Origin: Ruegeria marisrubri
GTDB taxonomy: Bacteria > Pseudomonadota > Alphaproteobacteria > Rhodobacterales > Rhodobacteraceae
Assembly (NCBI RefSeq): GCF_001507595.1
Contig: NZ_LQBQ01000004.1
Coordinates: 1 to 64,000 of the forward strand
Direction of reading: 5' to 3'
DNA length: 64,000 nt
Shown here in pieces: positions 28,253 through 37,407 of the stretch. Made by a program: the position numbers and the translations under genes. Within the stretch, counting starts at the first letter, position 1. Each line of letters starts with the position of its first letter. The notes under the pieces are model-generated. The model did not search any database, was not told the DNA's origin, and saw only the letters and a program-made list of their open reading frames with translations.

Positions 28253-30385
28253 TCAGCCTGCCGTGGCTACCGTCTCGGCTTTTTCCCTGTAACGTTCAAC
28301 CGAGGCCACGTCATTTTCCGCCTCAAGCGTGAGCATCAATGAGTGCAGTTGCTCTACGTCCCGCAGTTCGACATCGATCAACAGGCGGTAAAAATCCGGC
28401 TTACGGTCCACGAATTCCAAGTTGGAGATATTGGCCTTTTTCTCACCGATCAATGTGCAAATACGCCCCAGCACGCCGGCATCATTTCCAATCGTCATGT
28501 CCAGCGTCGCGCTGTAGGCGGCCTGGTGCCGGCCGGAATGCCAGTGCAGGTCCACCCAGCGCTCCGGCTGGTTTTCGAATTCACCCAACCTATCGCAATC
28601 TATGGCATGCACCACCACGCCTTTGCCACGGTAGGTGATGCCGACGATGCGCTCACCCGGCAGCGGTTGGCAGCAGGTCGCACGTTCGAAGCTCTGCCCC
28701 GGCTCCAGACCGATCACCGCACGCCGCATCGGAACGGCCTCGCCCTCGTCCTTGGCCAGTTCCGGGTAAACCGCCTCGATCACGTCATGCGCCGTGAGTT
28801 CCGCGCTGCCCAGCCGTGCCAGCAATTCCTCGCTGTTCTTCAGCCGCAGATGCTTGGCGGCCGTTTCCAGCGCCTTGTCGGTGGCCTTGCGGCCCACATG
28901 TTCGAACGCGGCGCGGGCCAGTTCCCTGCCCAGCTTGATGAATCGCTCGCGGTCCACCTCGCGCAAGGCGCGGCGGATCGAGGAGCGCGCCTTGCCGGTC
29001 ACCGCGATCTCCAGCCATGTCACCTGGGGCGTCTGGCCATCGGCGGTGATGATGTCCACAGACTGACCGTTCTTCAACCGCGTCCAGAGCGGAACGCGGA
29101 TGCCGTCGACCTTGGCGCCGACGCAGGCGTGGCCGATGCGGGTGTGGATGGCATAGGCGAAATCGATCGGCGTCGCCCCGCGCGGCAGCTTCACCACGTC
29201 GCCCTTGGGCGTGAAGCAGAACACCTGGTCCGAGTACATCTCGAGCTTGACGGCCTCGAGAAAATCCTCGTGATCTTCCTCGTTGTCGAACTGTTCTGTC
29301 AGGCTGGCGATCCATTTGGCCGGGTCCACCGCGAAGGGGTTCTCCGAGCGCACGCCGTCGCGGTAGGACCAGTGCGCCGCCACGCCGGTCTCGGCCACGT
29401 CATGCATCTGGCGGGTGCGGATCTGCACCTCGACCCGCTTGCCGTCGCGGCCTGACACCGTGGTGTGGATCGAGCGATAGCCGTTCGATTTGGGCTGACT
29501 GATGTAGTCCTTGAACCGGCCCGGAACGGCACGCCAGCGCTGGTGGATAGCGCCCAGCGCACGGTAACAGTCTTCCTCGGACCGGGTAATGATGCGGAAC
29601 CCGTAGATGTCGGACAGGCGGGAAAAGCCCTGGTCCTTTTCCTGCATCTTGCGCCAGATCGAATAGGGTTTCTTGGCGCGGCCGAACACCTCGGCCTCGA
29701 TCCCGGCCTTTTCCAGCTCGTGCCGCATGTCGCCGGTAATGCGGTGGATCACGTCACCGGTTTCGCGTTGCAGCGTGATGAAGCGGCGGATGATCGACTG
29801 GCGCCCTTCGGGGTTCAGGACGCGGAAGGCGAGGTCTTCGAGTTCCTCACGCATCCACTGCATGCCCATCCGGCCGGCCAGCGGCGCATAGATGTCCATC
29901 GTCTCGCGCGCTTTCTGCACCTGTTTGTCCGGACGCATCGCCTTGATCGTGCGCATGTTGTGCAGACGGTCGGCCAGCTTGACCAGGATCACCCGCAGGT
30001 CCTTGGACATGGCCATGAACAGCTTGCGGAAGTTTTCCGCCTGCTTGGTTTCGCGGCTGGACAGCTGCAGGTTGGTCAGCTTGGTGACGCCGTCGACCAG
30101 CATCGCCACCTCTTCGCCGAACAGTTCGGCCACCTGGCCGTAATTGGCCTTGGTGTCCTCGATCGTGTCGTGCAGAAGTGCGGTGATGATGGTGGCGTCA
30201 TCCAGCCTCTGCTCGGTCAGGATGGCGGCAACGGCGACGGGATGGGAAAAGTAGGGCTCGCCGGAATGGCGGAACTGCCCCTCGTGCATTTTCAGCCCGA
30301 ACTCGTAGGCCCGGGCGATGCGGTCGGCATTCGTTTTCGGGTTGTAATTGCGGACCAGCGCAATCAGGTCTTCAGCAGAAATCAT
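28253..30385 (-). CDS. Bifunctional (p)ppGpp synthetase/hydrolase (Rsh)
   Basis: A 710-residue RelA/SpoT homologue, the only one expected in alphaproteobacteria. The N-terminal HD hydrolase motif is intact (LLHDTIEDT, His72/Asp73), and the synthetase domain carries RFKDYISQPKSNGYRSIHTTV. TGS (TPKGDVVKLP) and C-terminal ACT domains follow, so it can both make and degrade the alarmone. rpoZ, encoding the omega subunit that mediates ppGpp binding in RNA polymerase, is directly upstream. Confidence 0.96.
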   Translation of the reverse strand: MISAEDLIALVRNYNPKTNADRIARAYEFGLKMHEGQFRHSGEPYFSHPVAVAAILTEQRLDDATIITALLHDTIEDTKANYGQVAELFGEEVAMLVDGVTKLTNLQLSSRETKQAENFRKLFMAMSKDLRVILVKLADRLHNMRTIKAMRPDKQVQKARETMDIYAPLAGRMGMQWMREELEDLAFRVLNPEGRQSIIRRFITLQRETGDVIHRITGDMRHELEKAGIEAEVFGRAKKPYSIWRKMQEKDQGFSRLSDIYGFRIITRSEEDCYRALGAIHQRWRAVPGRFKDYISQPKSNGYRSIHTTVSGRDGKRVEVQIRTRQMHDVAETGVAAHWSYRDGVRSENPFAVDPAKWIASLTEQFDNEEDHEDFLEAVKLEMYSDQVFCFTPKGDVVKLPRGATPIDFAYAIHTRIGHACVGAKVDGIRVPLWTRLKNGQSVDIITADGQTPQVTWLEIAVTGKARSSIRRALREVDRERFIKLGRELARAAFEHVGRKATDKALETAAKHLRLKNSEELLARLGSAELTAHDVIEAVYPELAKDEGEAVPMRRAVIGLEPGQSFERATCCQPLPGERIVGITYRGKGVVVHAIDCDRLGEFENQPERWVDLHWHSGRHQAAYSATLDMTIGNDAGVLGRICTLIGEKKANISNLEFVDRKPDFYRLLIDVELRDVEQLHSLMLTLEAENDVASVERYREKAETVATAG

Positions 30386-30411
30386 CCGGTCCGCACCTTC
30401 CCCTGCGCGGG

Positions 30412-30765
30412 TTACCCCTGCCCCTGAGCCTCCATGAGGGCACGCAGCAGCTTCTCTTCGGACATGTCGTCATCGGCGGGCTTGTCCGACTCGGCCCCCA
30501 TCAGCAGCGCCATCTGATCCTCTTCAGGCTCATCGACCTCGATCTGGGTCTGGTTTGCCTCGATCAGACGTTCGCGCAGCTCGTCCGCAGTCTGGGTTTC
30601 CTCGGCAATCTCGCGCAGCGATACGACCGGGTTCTTGTCGTTGTCGCGGTCCACCGTGATCGGGGCACCTGCGGAAATCTCGCGTGCGCGGTGCGCCGCA
30701 AGCATCACCAGCTCGAAGCGGTTGGGAACCTTGTCTACGCAGTCTTCTACCGTCACGCGGGCCAT
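30412..30765 (-). CDS. rpoZ: RNA polymerase omega subunit
   Basis: A 117-residue omega subunit beginning [20 protein letters not shown] and containing [15 protein letters not shown], the family signature. The acidic C-terminal extension is of the long alphaproteobacterial type. Omega assists beta' folding and forms part of the ppGpp site. It lies 26 bp upstream of rsh. Confidence 0.96.
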   Translation of the reverse strand: MARVTVEDCVDKVPNRFELVMLAAHRAREISAGAPITVDRDNDKNPVVSLREIAEETQTADELRERLIEANQTQIEVDEPEEDQMALLMGAESDKPADDDMSEEKLLRALMEAQGQG

Positions 30766-30858
30766 GAGCCACTCTCCAATATGAAACAGTGTCAGGAAGA
30801 GGCTTATCTAAGCGCCTTTCCCGGCATTGACAAGCGCGAAATGCGCCTTTTCCAGCAA

Positions 30859-31428
30859 TCAAAGGGGCGTAACAGCGGCCACGTCTTCCGCCGGAAGGTC
30901 CTCCAGTAATTCCGAGACAGTCCGGCCCAACACCGGGTGTCTCCACTCGGGCGCGATGTCGGCCATGGGGACCAGGACGAATGCCCGGTCCTGCAGGCGC
31001 GGATGCGGAAGAATAAGCTGATTCGGAGTCGCCCGGATCTGCTCCGCCTGCGGCAGGGTGCGCCAGCGGTCGTATTCCTGCCTGTCGGGCAGCACCAGAT
31101 CCTCCCAGCAGATCACATCCAGATCCAGTGTCCGCATGCCCCAGCGTTGCACGCGAGCGCGCCCGAATTGGTGCTCGACACGGTGCAGCAAATCCAATAA
31201 CGTGTGAGGAGTCATATCTGATTCAACCAGAGCGGCAGCATTCACATAGTCCGGCCCCGCACCTGCTGGAAAGCATGGTGTGGCGAAAAAGCGGCTGACC
31301 TGGCGAATCACCAGCCCCTCCTGTTCGAGCGCGATCAGCGCTTGCCGCAGGGTCACCTCAGGCCCGCTTTGTCTCAGATCGAGATTCCCCCCGAGGGCAA
31401 GCACGATTTTTGAGCGTCTTTTTGTCAT
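30859..31428 (-). CDS. folK: 2-amino-4-hydroxy-6-hydroxymethyldihydropteridine diphosphokinase
   Basis: A 189-residue folate-pathway enzyme that transfers pyrophosphate from ATP to hydroxymethyldihydropterin. It has ALGGNLD, GPDYVNAAA and the signature RTLDLDVICW, followed by LPHPRLQDRAFVL. The first motif has Gly in place of the more common Ser. Its ATG at 31428 is divergent from the NYN gene. Confidence 0.95.
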   Translation of the reverse strand: MTKRRSKIVLALGGNLDLRQSGPEVTLRQALIALEQEGLVIRQVSRFFATPCFPAGAGPDYVNAAALVESDMTPHTLLDLLHRVEHQFGRARVQRWGMRTLDLDVICWEDLVLPDRQEYDRWRTLPQAEQIRATPNQLILPHPRLQDRAFVLVPMADIAPEWRHPVLGRTVSELLEDLPAEDVAAVTPL

Positions 31429-31564
31429 GAAACACCCTGAATTCGACTTAGAGAATACTTGCGATGCACGCCAATTCCCCTAAATTAGTTCTACCATTAC
31501 GTCGTTTTTTGCACACTCACTCACGGAAATCGCGGCGGATGGCCATACCGGAAGGACCAATTTT

Positions 31565-32140
31565 ATGTTTTATAAGGACGAACGGCTAGCGCTGTTCATC
31601 GATGGCTCGAATCTGTATGCCGCGGCCAAAGCCCTTGGATTCGATATCGACTACAAGCTTCTGCGTCAGGAGTTCATGCGCAGGGGCAAGTTGCTTCGTG
31701 CCTTCTATTACACAGCGCTGCTTGAAAACGACGACTACTCTCCGATCCGGCCGTTGGTGGACTGGCTGCACTACAACGGCTTCACCATGGTGACCAAACC
31801 CGCCAAGGAATACACCGACAGCATGGGTCGGCGTAAGGTCAAGGGGAACATGGATATCGAACTTACCGTCGACGCCATGGAACTGGCGCCGCGCGTGGAT
31901 CACATCGTGCTGTTCTCGGGCGATGGGGATTTCCGCCCGCTGGTGGCCAGCCTGCAACGTCAGGGCGTGCGGGTTTCGGTGGTCTCGACCATCCGCAGCC
32001 AGCCGCCGATGATCTCGGACGAACTGCGCCGCCAGGCCGACAACTTCATCGAACTCGAGGACCTGCGCGACGTGATCGGTCGCCCGCCGCGTGACGTGTC
32101 GGCCGAGCCCCGTAACATTGCCGCTGCCGGCGGAAAGTAA
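31565..32140 (+). CDS. NYN-domain protein (LabA/DUF88 type)
   Basis: A 191-residue PIN-like nuclease-fold protein. The conserved acidic residues sit in LFIDGSNLYAAAK, GNMDIELTVDAM and LFSGDGDFRPLVA, as expected for a metal-dependent RNase active site. The family is thought to act on RNA, but the substrate is unknown. The GAAGGA upstream suits the start at 31565. A strong terminator follows. Its neighbour folK is unrelated. Confidence 0.9.
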   Translation: MFYKDERLALFIDGSNLYAAAKALGFDIDYKLLRQEFMRRGKLLRAFYYTALLENDDYSPIRPLVDWLHYNGFTMVTKPAKEYTDSMGRRKVKGNMDIELTVDAMELAPRVDHIVLFSGDGDFRPLVASLQRQGVRVSVVSTIRSQPPMISDELRRQADNFIELEDLRDVIGRPPRDVSAEPRNIAAAGGK

Positions 32141-32188
32141 GGCCACGGAAAACCGGGCTGCGGCCCAAACCGCAACCGCCATGGAATT

Positions 32189-32223
32189 GAGCGGTCAGGC
32201 TTGCACGATCCTGACCGCTCTTT
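32189..32223 (+). terminator. Terminator after NYN gene
   Basis: An 11-bp perfect stem GAGCGGTCAGG/CCTGACCGCTC with a 10-nt loop, then TTT. Confidence 0.85.
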
Positions 32224-32341
32224 CCATTTGCAATGCTGTGCGTCCTGAAACATCACCTTGATACCCGATGAACTTGTCAAATTGATGACACCGTCCTCTC
32301 TTACTGGACCAATCCGCTGAAAACCCTTACCTGTCCCGGGC

Positions 32342-32347
32342 AAGGAG
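32342..32347 (+). promoter_or_regulatory. Ribosome-binding site deciding the ispH start
   Basis: AAGGAG touches an ATG at 32348 but lies nine bases before the ATG at 32357. The latter is therefore the better start. Confidence 0.75.
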
Positions 32348-32356
32348 ATGCCGACC

Positions 32357-33307
32357 ATGACCAAACCGCCCCTGACTTTGTATCTGGCTGCCCCGCGCGG
32401 GTTCTGCGCGGGCGTGGACCGGGCCATCAAGATCGTCGAGATGGCGCTCGAGAAATGGGGCGCGCCGGTCTATGTCCGGCACGAGATCGTGCACAACAAG
32501 TTCGTCGTGGACGGGCTGCGCGACAAGGGCGCGGTTTTCGTCGAGGAGTTGGAAGACTGCCCGGATGATCGGCCGGTGATCTTCTCGGCGCATGGTGTTC
32601 CGAAATCGGTGCCCGCCGAGGCCGACCGCCGCAACATGATCTATGTGGACGCCACCTGCCCTCTGGTGTCCAAGGTGCATATCGAGGCCCAGCGCCACGC
32701 CGATGCGGGGCTGCAGATGATCATGATCGGGCACAAGGGCCACCCCGAGACCATCGGCACCATGGGCCAGTTGCCGGATGGCGAGGTTCTGCTGGTCGAA
32801 ACGGTCGAAGACGTGGCCCGGGTCGAGGTGCGCGACCCCGAGCGCCTGGCGTTCGTCACCCAGACCACGCTGTCGGTCGATGACACCAAGGACATCGTCG
32901 CCGCATTGCAGGCCCGGTTCCCCAAGATCGTCGGCCCCCACAAGGAAGACATCTGCTATGCCACCACCAACCGGCAGGAAGCGGTCAAGGTCGTAGCGCC
33001 GAAATCCGACGCCTTGCTGGTGGTCGGGGCGCCCAACTCTTCCAATTCGCGCCGCCTGGTCGAGGTCGCCTCGAAAGCGGGCTGCGACTATGCGCAACTG
33101 GTGCAGCGCGCCGACAGTATCGACTGGCGCGCGCTGGAGGGCATTTCGAGCGTCGCCATAACCGCTGGCGCGTCGGCGCCCGAGGTTTTGGTAAACGAGG
33201 TCATTGACGCGTTCCGCGACCGTTATGACGTGACCGTAGAGGTGGTCGAGACGGCGACGGAAAACGTCGAGTTCAAGGTTCCGCGCGTGCTGAGAGAGCC
33301 TGCATGA
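32357..33307 (+). CDS. ispH: 4-hydroxy-3-methylbut-2-enyl diphosphate reductase
   Basis: A 316-residue enzyme of the non-mevalonate isoprenoid pathway, reducing HMBPP to IPP and DMAPP with a [4Fe-4S] cluster. The cluster cysteines occur in [22 protein letters not shown] and [11 protein letters not shown]; the TNRQ motif and [11 protein letters not shown] are intact. The start at 32357 is chosen on ribosome-binding-site spacing. It overlaps the methyltransferase by 4 nt. Confidence 0.97.
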   Translation: MTKPPLTLYLAAPRGFCAGVDRAIKIVEMALEKWGAPVYVRHEIVHNKFVVDGLRDKGAVFVEELEDCPDDRPVIFSAHGVPKSVPAEADRRNMIYVDATCPLVSKVHIEAQRHADAGLQMIMIGHKGHPETIGTMGQLPDGEVLLVETVEDVARVEVRDPERLAFVTQTTLSVDDTKDIVAALQARFPKIVGPHKEDICYATTNRQEAVKVVAPKSDALLVVGAPNSSNSRRLVEVASKAGCDYAQLVQRADSIDWRALEGISSVAITAGASAPEVLVNEVIDAFRDRYDVTVEVVETATENVEFKVPRVLREPA

Positions 33308-33897
33308 GCGACGAAGCCACGATCCGCGTCTACGACCAGCGCGCGGGCGAATACGCAGGCCTGACCGACGGCTACAACAGCGCCGATCCGCAACTGGCGG
33401 CTTTCATCGCGGCTGTCCCCGCAGGCGGCCGCGTTCTGGACCTTGGCTGTGGCCCCGGAACCGCGGCAGCCGCGATGGCGCGTGCTGGGCTGGTGGTCCA
33501 GGCGGTGGATGCCTCGGCGGAAATGGTGGCGCTGGCCGCGCGGCATCCGGGCGTCACTGCGCGACAGGCGACATTCAACGACATCACCGAAGTAGCCGCC
33601 TATGACGGCATCTGGGCCAATTTCAGCCTGCTCCACGCGGCGCGGGCGGATTTCCCGCGCCATCTGGCAGCCTTGCACCGCGCGCTGAAACCGGGCGGGG
33701 TGTTCCACATCGGCATGAAGCTCGGACAGGGCGAAGGCCGCGACAGGCTGGGCCGGCACTATTCCTATTATGGCGAGGACGAATTGAAGATTCTTCTGCG
33801 CGACGCCGGGTTCACCGTCACCGGCCACAGGTTGGGCAGCGGCACGGGGTTGGACGGGACCGTTTCCGACTGGATCGTGGTGGCCGCCCATGCCTGA
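33304..33897 (+). CDS. Class I SAM-dependent methyltransferase
   Basis: A 197-residue methyltransferase. The SAM-binding motif I is [16 protein letters not shown], and post-motif acidic residues follow (VDASAEMV). The ending [18 protein letters not shown] is family-like. The substrate is not readable. It starts in the ispH stop (ATGA) and overlaps rnhA, so the three genes form one operon. Confidence 0.85.
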   Translation: MSDEATIRVYDQRAGEYAGLTDGYNSADPQLAAFIAAVPAGGRVLDLGCGPGTAAAAMARAGLVVQAVDASAEMVALAARHPGVTARQATFNDITEVAAYDGIWANFSLLHAARADFPRHLAALHRALKPGGVFHIGMKLGQGEGRDRLGRHYSYYGEDELKILLRDAGFTVTGHRLGSGTGLDGTVSDWIVVAAHA

Positions 33898-34357
33898 ACT
33901 GTTTGCCTACACGGATGGTGCCTGCTCGGGCAATCCCGGCCCCGGCGGCTGGGGTGTTCTGCTGCGCGCGATGGATGGCGACAAGGTGGTCAAGGAGCGC
34001 GAACTCAGCGGCGGCGAGGCCGAGACCACCAACAACCGGATGGAACTGCTGGCGGCGATCACCGCGCTGGAAACGCTGGAGCGCCCGTCGAAGATCACCG
34101 TCGTCACCGACAGCGCCTACGTGAAGAACGGCGTGACGGGCTGGATTCACGGGTGGAAGAAGAACGGGTGGAAAACCTCGAACAAGAAACCCGTCAAGAA
34201 TGTCGAACTGTGGCAGCGGCTGGACGAGGCGCAGCGGCGCCATGACGTCACCTGGAAATGGGTGAAAGGCCATGCAGGCCATCCCGAGAACGAACGCGCG
34301 GATGAGCTGGCCCGCGCGGGCATGGCCCCGTTCAAGCCGGGCAAGACCAAGGCATGA
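33890..34357 (+). CDS. rnhA: Ribonuclease HI
   Basis: A 155-residue enzyme that cleaves RNA in RNA:DNA hybrids. The catalytic carboxylates occur in [33 protein letters not shown] and the C-terminal [20 protein letters not shown] holds the catalytic His. It overlaps the methyltransferase end by 8 nt. Confidence 0.97.
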   Translation: MPELFAYTDGACSGNPGPGGWGVLLRAMDGDKVVKERELSGGEAETTNNRMELLAAITALETLERPSKITVVTDSAYVKNGVTGWIHGWKKNGWKTSNKKPVKNVELWQRLDEAQRRHDVTWKWVKGHAGHPENERADELARAGMAPFKPGKTKA

Positions 34358-34364
34358 AGGCGCG

Positions 34365-34384
34365 AGCGGCGCTTCAGCGCCGCT
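34365..34384. terminator. Hairpin at convergent rnhA / small membrane protein ends
   Basis: A perfect 8-bp stem AGCGGCGC/GCGCCGCT with a 4-nt loop spans the end of the minus-strand coding region. It lacks a T-run. Confidence 0.45.
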
Positions 34385-34613
34385 GGAAATAGGTCTGCCA
34401 GACCCAGAGCACCAGCAACGCCCCAAGAACAGCACCGACAAAGCCTGACATCCAGCCCATCACGGCCAGCAGCGCCCTGAGGATGAAGCCACCGACCAGC
34501 GCGCCGACGATCCCTACCAGCATCGTCGTGGGGATGTCCGCCTCGATCCGCATGAGCCGCGTCGCCAGGAACCCGGCGGCGGCGCCAATGATTATGAGGG
34601 CGACAACGGGCAT
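34374..34613 (-). CDS. GlsB/YeaQ/YmgE-type small membrane protein
   Basis: A 79-residue inner-membrane protein with three hydrophobic helices. ALIIIGAAAGFLATRLM and the glycine-rich VGIVGALVGGFILRALL match the transglycosylase-associated/YeaQ family linked to stress. It lies 1 bp from the next small membrane gene. Confidence 0.8.
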   Translation of the reverse strand: MPVVALIIIGAAAGFLATRLMRIEADIPTTMLVGIVGALVGGFILRALLAVMGWMSGFVGAVLGALLVLWVWQTYFQRR

Positions 34614-34614
34614 A

Positions 34615-34851
34615 TCACTTTCTCCAATGGGTCGGCACGATGATGAGGGCGCCGATGGACGAGATCACCGCGTCCAGACCGGGCGATCCAAAGCCCACGC
34701 CGAACATGATCCTGACGAAGTAGAACAGGAAGGCGCCGCCGACACAGATTATGATCGACTGAACATAGCCGTTATGGGTAAAGCCGGTCTTTTCCGACAG
34801 GTATCCCACGATACCCGCGATGACGACGGTTCCCATCAGGACCATGAACAT
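34615..34851 (-). CDS. Small membrane protein related to YeaQ family
   Basis: A 78-residue protein with three hydrophobic helices (VLMGTVVIAGIVGYLSE, SIIICVGGAFLFYFV and a third). It has the same size and helix pattern as the following gene, from which it is separated by 1 bp. The sequence similarity is low, so a shared origin is inferred only. The start could also be at 34845. Confidence 0.6.
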   Translation of the reverse strand: MFMVLMGTVVIAGIVGYLSEKTGFTHNGYVQSIIICVGGAFLFYFVRIMFGVGFGSPGLDAVISSIGALIIVPTHWRK

Positions 34852-34865
34852 TCAGCCGACTCCGA

Positions 34866-35771
34866 TCAAAGGCGGGTTCCGGCGGCAACCGGCCAACCGC
34901 GCAGTAAGGTTTCCTTATCCTGCGCGGCTTTGCCCGCCCGTTGCAAGCGCAGCAGTTCCACCGCCCCTTCGCCGCAGGCAACGCGCAGCGCGTCATCCAG
35001 CACCTCGCCCGGTTGCCCCCGCCCCTCGGCCAGGCGTGAGGCCAGCAGCTTGACCCGCTCGCCCGCGATCTCGGTCCAGGCGCCGGGAAATGGCGAGAGG
35101 CCGCGGATTTTCCGGTCTACCTCGGCGGCAGGGCGGCTCCAGTCCACGCGGGCCTCGGCCTTGTCGATCTTTTCGGCATAGGTGATGCCGTCATCCGGCT
35201 GCGGTTCCGGCGTCAGCTCGGGCAGGCGGTCGAGCGCCTCGACGATCAGCGCCGCGCCCATTTCGGACAGCCGGTCGTGCAACTGGCCGGTGGTTTCCTC
35301 CGGCCCTATGGGGGTTGCCTGCCGCAGCAGGACGGGGCCGGTATCCAGCCCCGCCTCCATCTGCATGATGCAGATGCCTGTTTCCTTGTCGCCCGCCATG
35401 ATCGCCCGGTGGATCGGGGCCGCGCCGCGCCAGCGGGGCAGAAGGCTTGCATGGATATTCAGACAGCCGTGCTTCGGAGCGTCCAGAATCGCCTGCGGCA
35501 GGATGAGCCCATAGGCCACGACCACCGCGATATCCGCATCGAGCGCCGCAAAGGCCTGTTGCTCGTCCTGTGATTTCAACGACACCGGGTGCCGGACCTC
35601 GAGGCCCAGTTCCTGCGCCCTCGCGTGAACCGGGGTCGGGCGGTCCTTCTTTCCGCGGCCGGCGGGACGGGGCGGCTGGCAATAGACCGCGGCAATCTCG
35701 TGGCCGGCCTCGACCAGCGCGTCGAGCACCGGGACCGAAAACTCGGGCGTGCCCATGAAGATCAGGCGCAT
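34866..35771 (-). CDS. fmt: Methionyl-tRNA formyltransferase
   Basis: A 301-residue enzyme that formylates initiator Met-tRNA. It starts [19 protein letters not shown] and contains the formyltransferase signature [14 protein letters not shown] and GVTYAEKI-like [13 protein letters not shown]. The C-terminal OB domain follows. It lies 35 bp downstream of three peptide deformylase genes whose products undo formylation after synthesis begins. Confidence 0.97.
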   Translation of the reverse strand: MRLIFMGTPEFSVPVLDALVEAGHEIAAVYCQPPRPAGRGKKDRPTPVHARAQELGLEVRHPVSLKSQDEQQAFAALDADIAVVVAYGLILPQAILDAPKHGCLNIHASLLPRWRGAAPIHRAIMAGDKETGICIMQMEAGLDTGPVLLRQATPIGPEETTGQLHDRLSEMGAALIVEALDRLPELTPEPQPDDGITYAEKIDKAEARVDWSRPAAEVDRKIRGLSPFPGAWTEIAGERVKLLASRLAEGRGQPGEVLDDALRVACGEGAVELLRLQRAGKAAQDKETLLRGWPVAAGTRL

Positions 35772-35806
35772 GTTCGTGTCTCTCCCTGCGGCGGGGTGAA
35801 TGCCCC

Positions 35807-36301
35807 CTACCCCGATTTCCTTGCCTTGCGCAGCAGCATGTCGCGCTTCACCTTGCTCAGGTGGTCGAAATACATCTTGCCGTTCAGGTGGTCGATCTGG
35901 TGCTGGACGCTGGTCGCCTCGATCCCCACGAAGTCGCGCCGGTCCATCATCCCCTGCTCGTTCAGGAACCGCACGGTGACGGCGCGCGGACGTTTGATCC
36001 TGGCCGAGACCCCCGGCAGGTTCGGGCTGGCCTCTTCGTGCTCGCGCAGTTCGACCGAGCTGTGCAGGATCTCGGGGTTGGCCAGCCGCACGGCCTTGCC
36101 CCGCTCGACCGAGCCATCCACCACCGCAAGGCGCAGCATCACCCCGATCTGCGGCGCGGCCAGGCCGACGCCGGGCATCGCCTCCATCGTGTCGATCATG
36201 TCATCCCAGATGGCCCGGATCTCGTCGGTGATTTCGCCGACCTCCTCGGCGCGGCTCCGCAACCGCTTGTCAGGCCAGGGCAGGCAGGGGCGCACGGTCA
36301 T
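35807..36301 (-). CDS. Peptide deformylase-like protein, catalytic residues replaced
   Basis: A 164-residue PDF-fold protein. Motif 1 is kept ([10 protein letters not shown]). Motif 2, normally EGCLS, reads EEASPNLPG, so the metal-ligand Cys is Ser92. Motif 3, normally HExDH, reads HQIDHLNG, so the catalytic Glu is Gln135, although both His are kept. I read this as an inactive or repurposed paralogue. No frameshift is present, and codon use is like the neighbours, so it is under constraint. It overlaps the next def by 4 nt. Confidence 0.85.
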   Translation of the reverse strand: MTVRPCLPWPDKRLRSRAEEVGEITDEIRAIWDDMIDTMEAMPGVGLAAPQIGVMLRLAVVDGSVERGKAVRLANPEILHSSVELREHEEASPNLPGVSARIKRPRAVTVRFLNEQGMMDRRDFVGIEATSVQHQIDHLNGKMYFDHLSKVKRDMLLRKARKSG

Positions 36302-36795
36302 TGCTGTTTCTCCAGATATTCAGATTCGGCGCGTCTTCGGTCGGCCGGGGCGAGGTGATCGAATGTCACGATGCCGTTGAGATGGTCGAATTCATGCTGG
36401 ATGCAGCGGGCCACGAACCCGTCGAAATCGGCCATGTGGATGTCGCCCTCGGCGGCCGTCCACTGCACCGTGACTGCCTTGGGGCGCTCGACCGGAACCA
36501 GGATGCCCGGGATCGACAGGCAGCCTTCCTCCATCACCTCGGGGATGCGTTCGGCGGCCATGATGACCGGGTTGATCATCACCATCGGAGAAGGCTCGCC
36601 CTCTTTCCAGCCGCAATCCATGACGAAGAACCGCTGCATCACGCCGATCTGCGGCGCGGCCAGGCCACGGCCCTGCGCGGCATACATGGTGTCGAACATG
36701 TCCCTGATCAGATCCCCGGGCACCTCCCGGTCAACCGGCGCGCATTTCTGCGACAGACGCGGATCGGGCCATTTGAGGATCGGCCGAACGGTCAC
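36298..36795 (-). CDS. def: Peptide deformylase (second copy)
   Basis: A 165-residue Fe/Zn hydrolase that removes the N-formyl group from nascent peptides. All three motifs are intact: [17 protein letters not shown] and HEFDHLNG. The start is GTG (36795) overlapping the previous def stop (GTGA). It is the middle gene of three. Confidence 0.95.
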   Translation of the reverse strand: MTVRPILKWPDPRLSQKCAPVDREVPGDLIRDMFDTMYAAQGRGLAAPQIGVMQRFFVMDCGWKEGEPSPMVMINPVIMAAERIPEVMEEGCLSIPGILVPVERPKAVTVQWTAAEGDIHMADFDGFVARCIQHEFDHLNGIVTFDHLAPADRRRAESEYLEKQQ

Positions 36796-37310
36796 GCGCG
36801 GGCCCGCTCGCGCTTGAGCTTCTGCATCTTGCGGGTGATCATCTGCCGCTTGAGCGGCTTGAGATAGTCGATGAACAGCTTGCCGTTCAGGTGGTCGATC
36901 TCGTGCTGGACACAAGTGGCCCAAAGCCCGTCGAACACCTCTTGCCGGGCGTTGCCGTCGCGATCCATCCAGGCGACCTCGACCTCTTTGGGCCGGGTGA
37001 TTTCGGCGAATTGCTCGGGGATCGACAGGCAGCCTTCCTCGTAGACATTGGTTTCGTCCGAGGCCGAGACGATCTGAGGGTTGAACATCACCAGCGGGCG
37101 CGGCGCCTCGCCCTCTTCCTTGACGCAATCCAGCACGATCAGCCTGTCCAGCACGCCGATCTGCGGCGCGGCAAGGCCTATGCCGGGCGCGTCATACATC
37201 GTCTCCAGCATGTCGTCGGCCAGCTTGCGCAGATCGTCGGTGATGTCGGACACCGGCGCGCAGACCTTTTTCAGGCGGGGATCGGGATGGATCAGGATCG
37301 TACGTTTCAT
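36792..37310 (-). CDS. def: Peptide deformylase (third copy, first in operon)
   Basis: A 172-residue peptide deformylase with [20 protein letters not shown] and HEIDHLNG intact. Its start MKRTILIHPDPRL is the most typical of the three copies. The C-terminus is basic (KMQKLKRERARA). It is the first gene of the def-def-def-fmt operon and diverges from the patB-type gene with 97 bp between them. Confidence 0.96.
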   Translation of the reverse strand: MKRTILIHPDPRLKKVCAPVSDITDDLRKLADDMLETMYDAPGIGLAAPQIGVLDRLIVLDCVKEEGEAPRPLVMFNPQIVSASDETNVYEEGCLSIPEQFAEITRPKEVEVAWMDRDGNARQEVFDGLWATCVQHEIDHLNGKLFIDYLKPLKRQMITRKMQKLKRERARA

Positions 37311-37407
37311 GGGGCTGATTTAGGTCATCATTGCCGCCTCCGCAACGCCCCCCTTGCGCCCACGGATAATAAGGCTAGCCTGCGCGGCGATCAGACAGGA
37401 GACCCTC

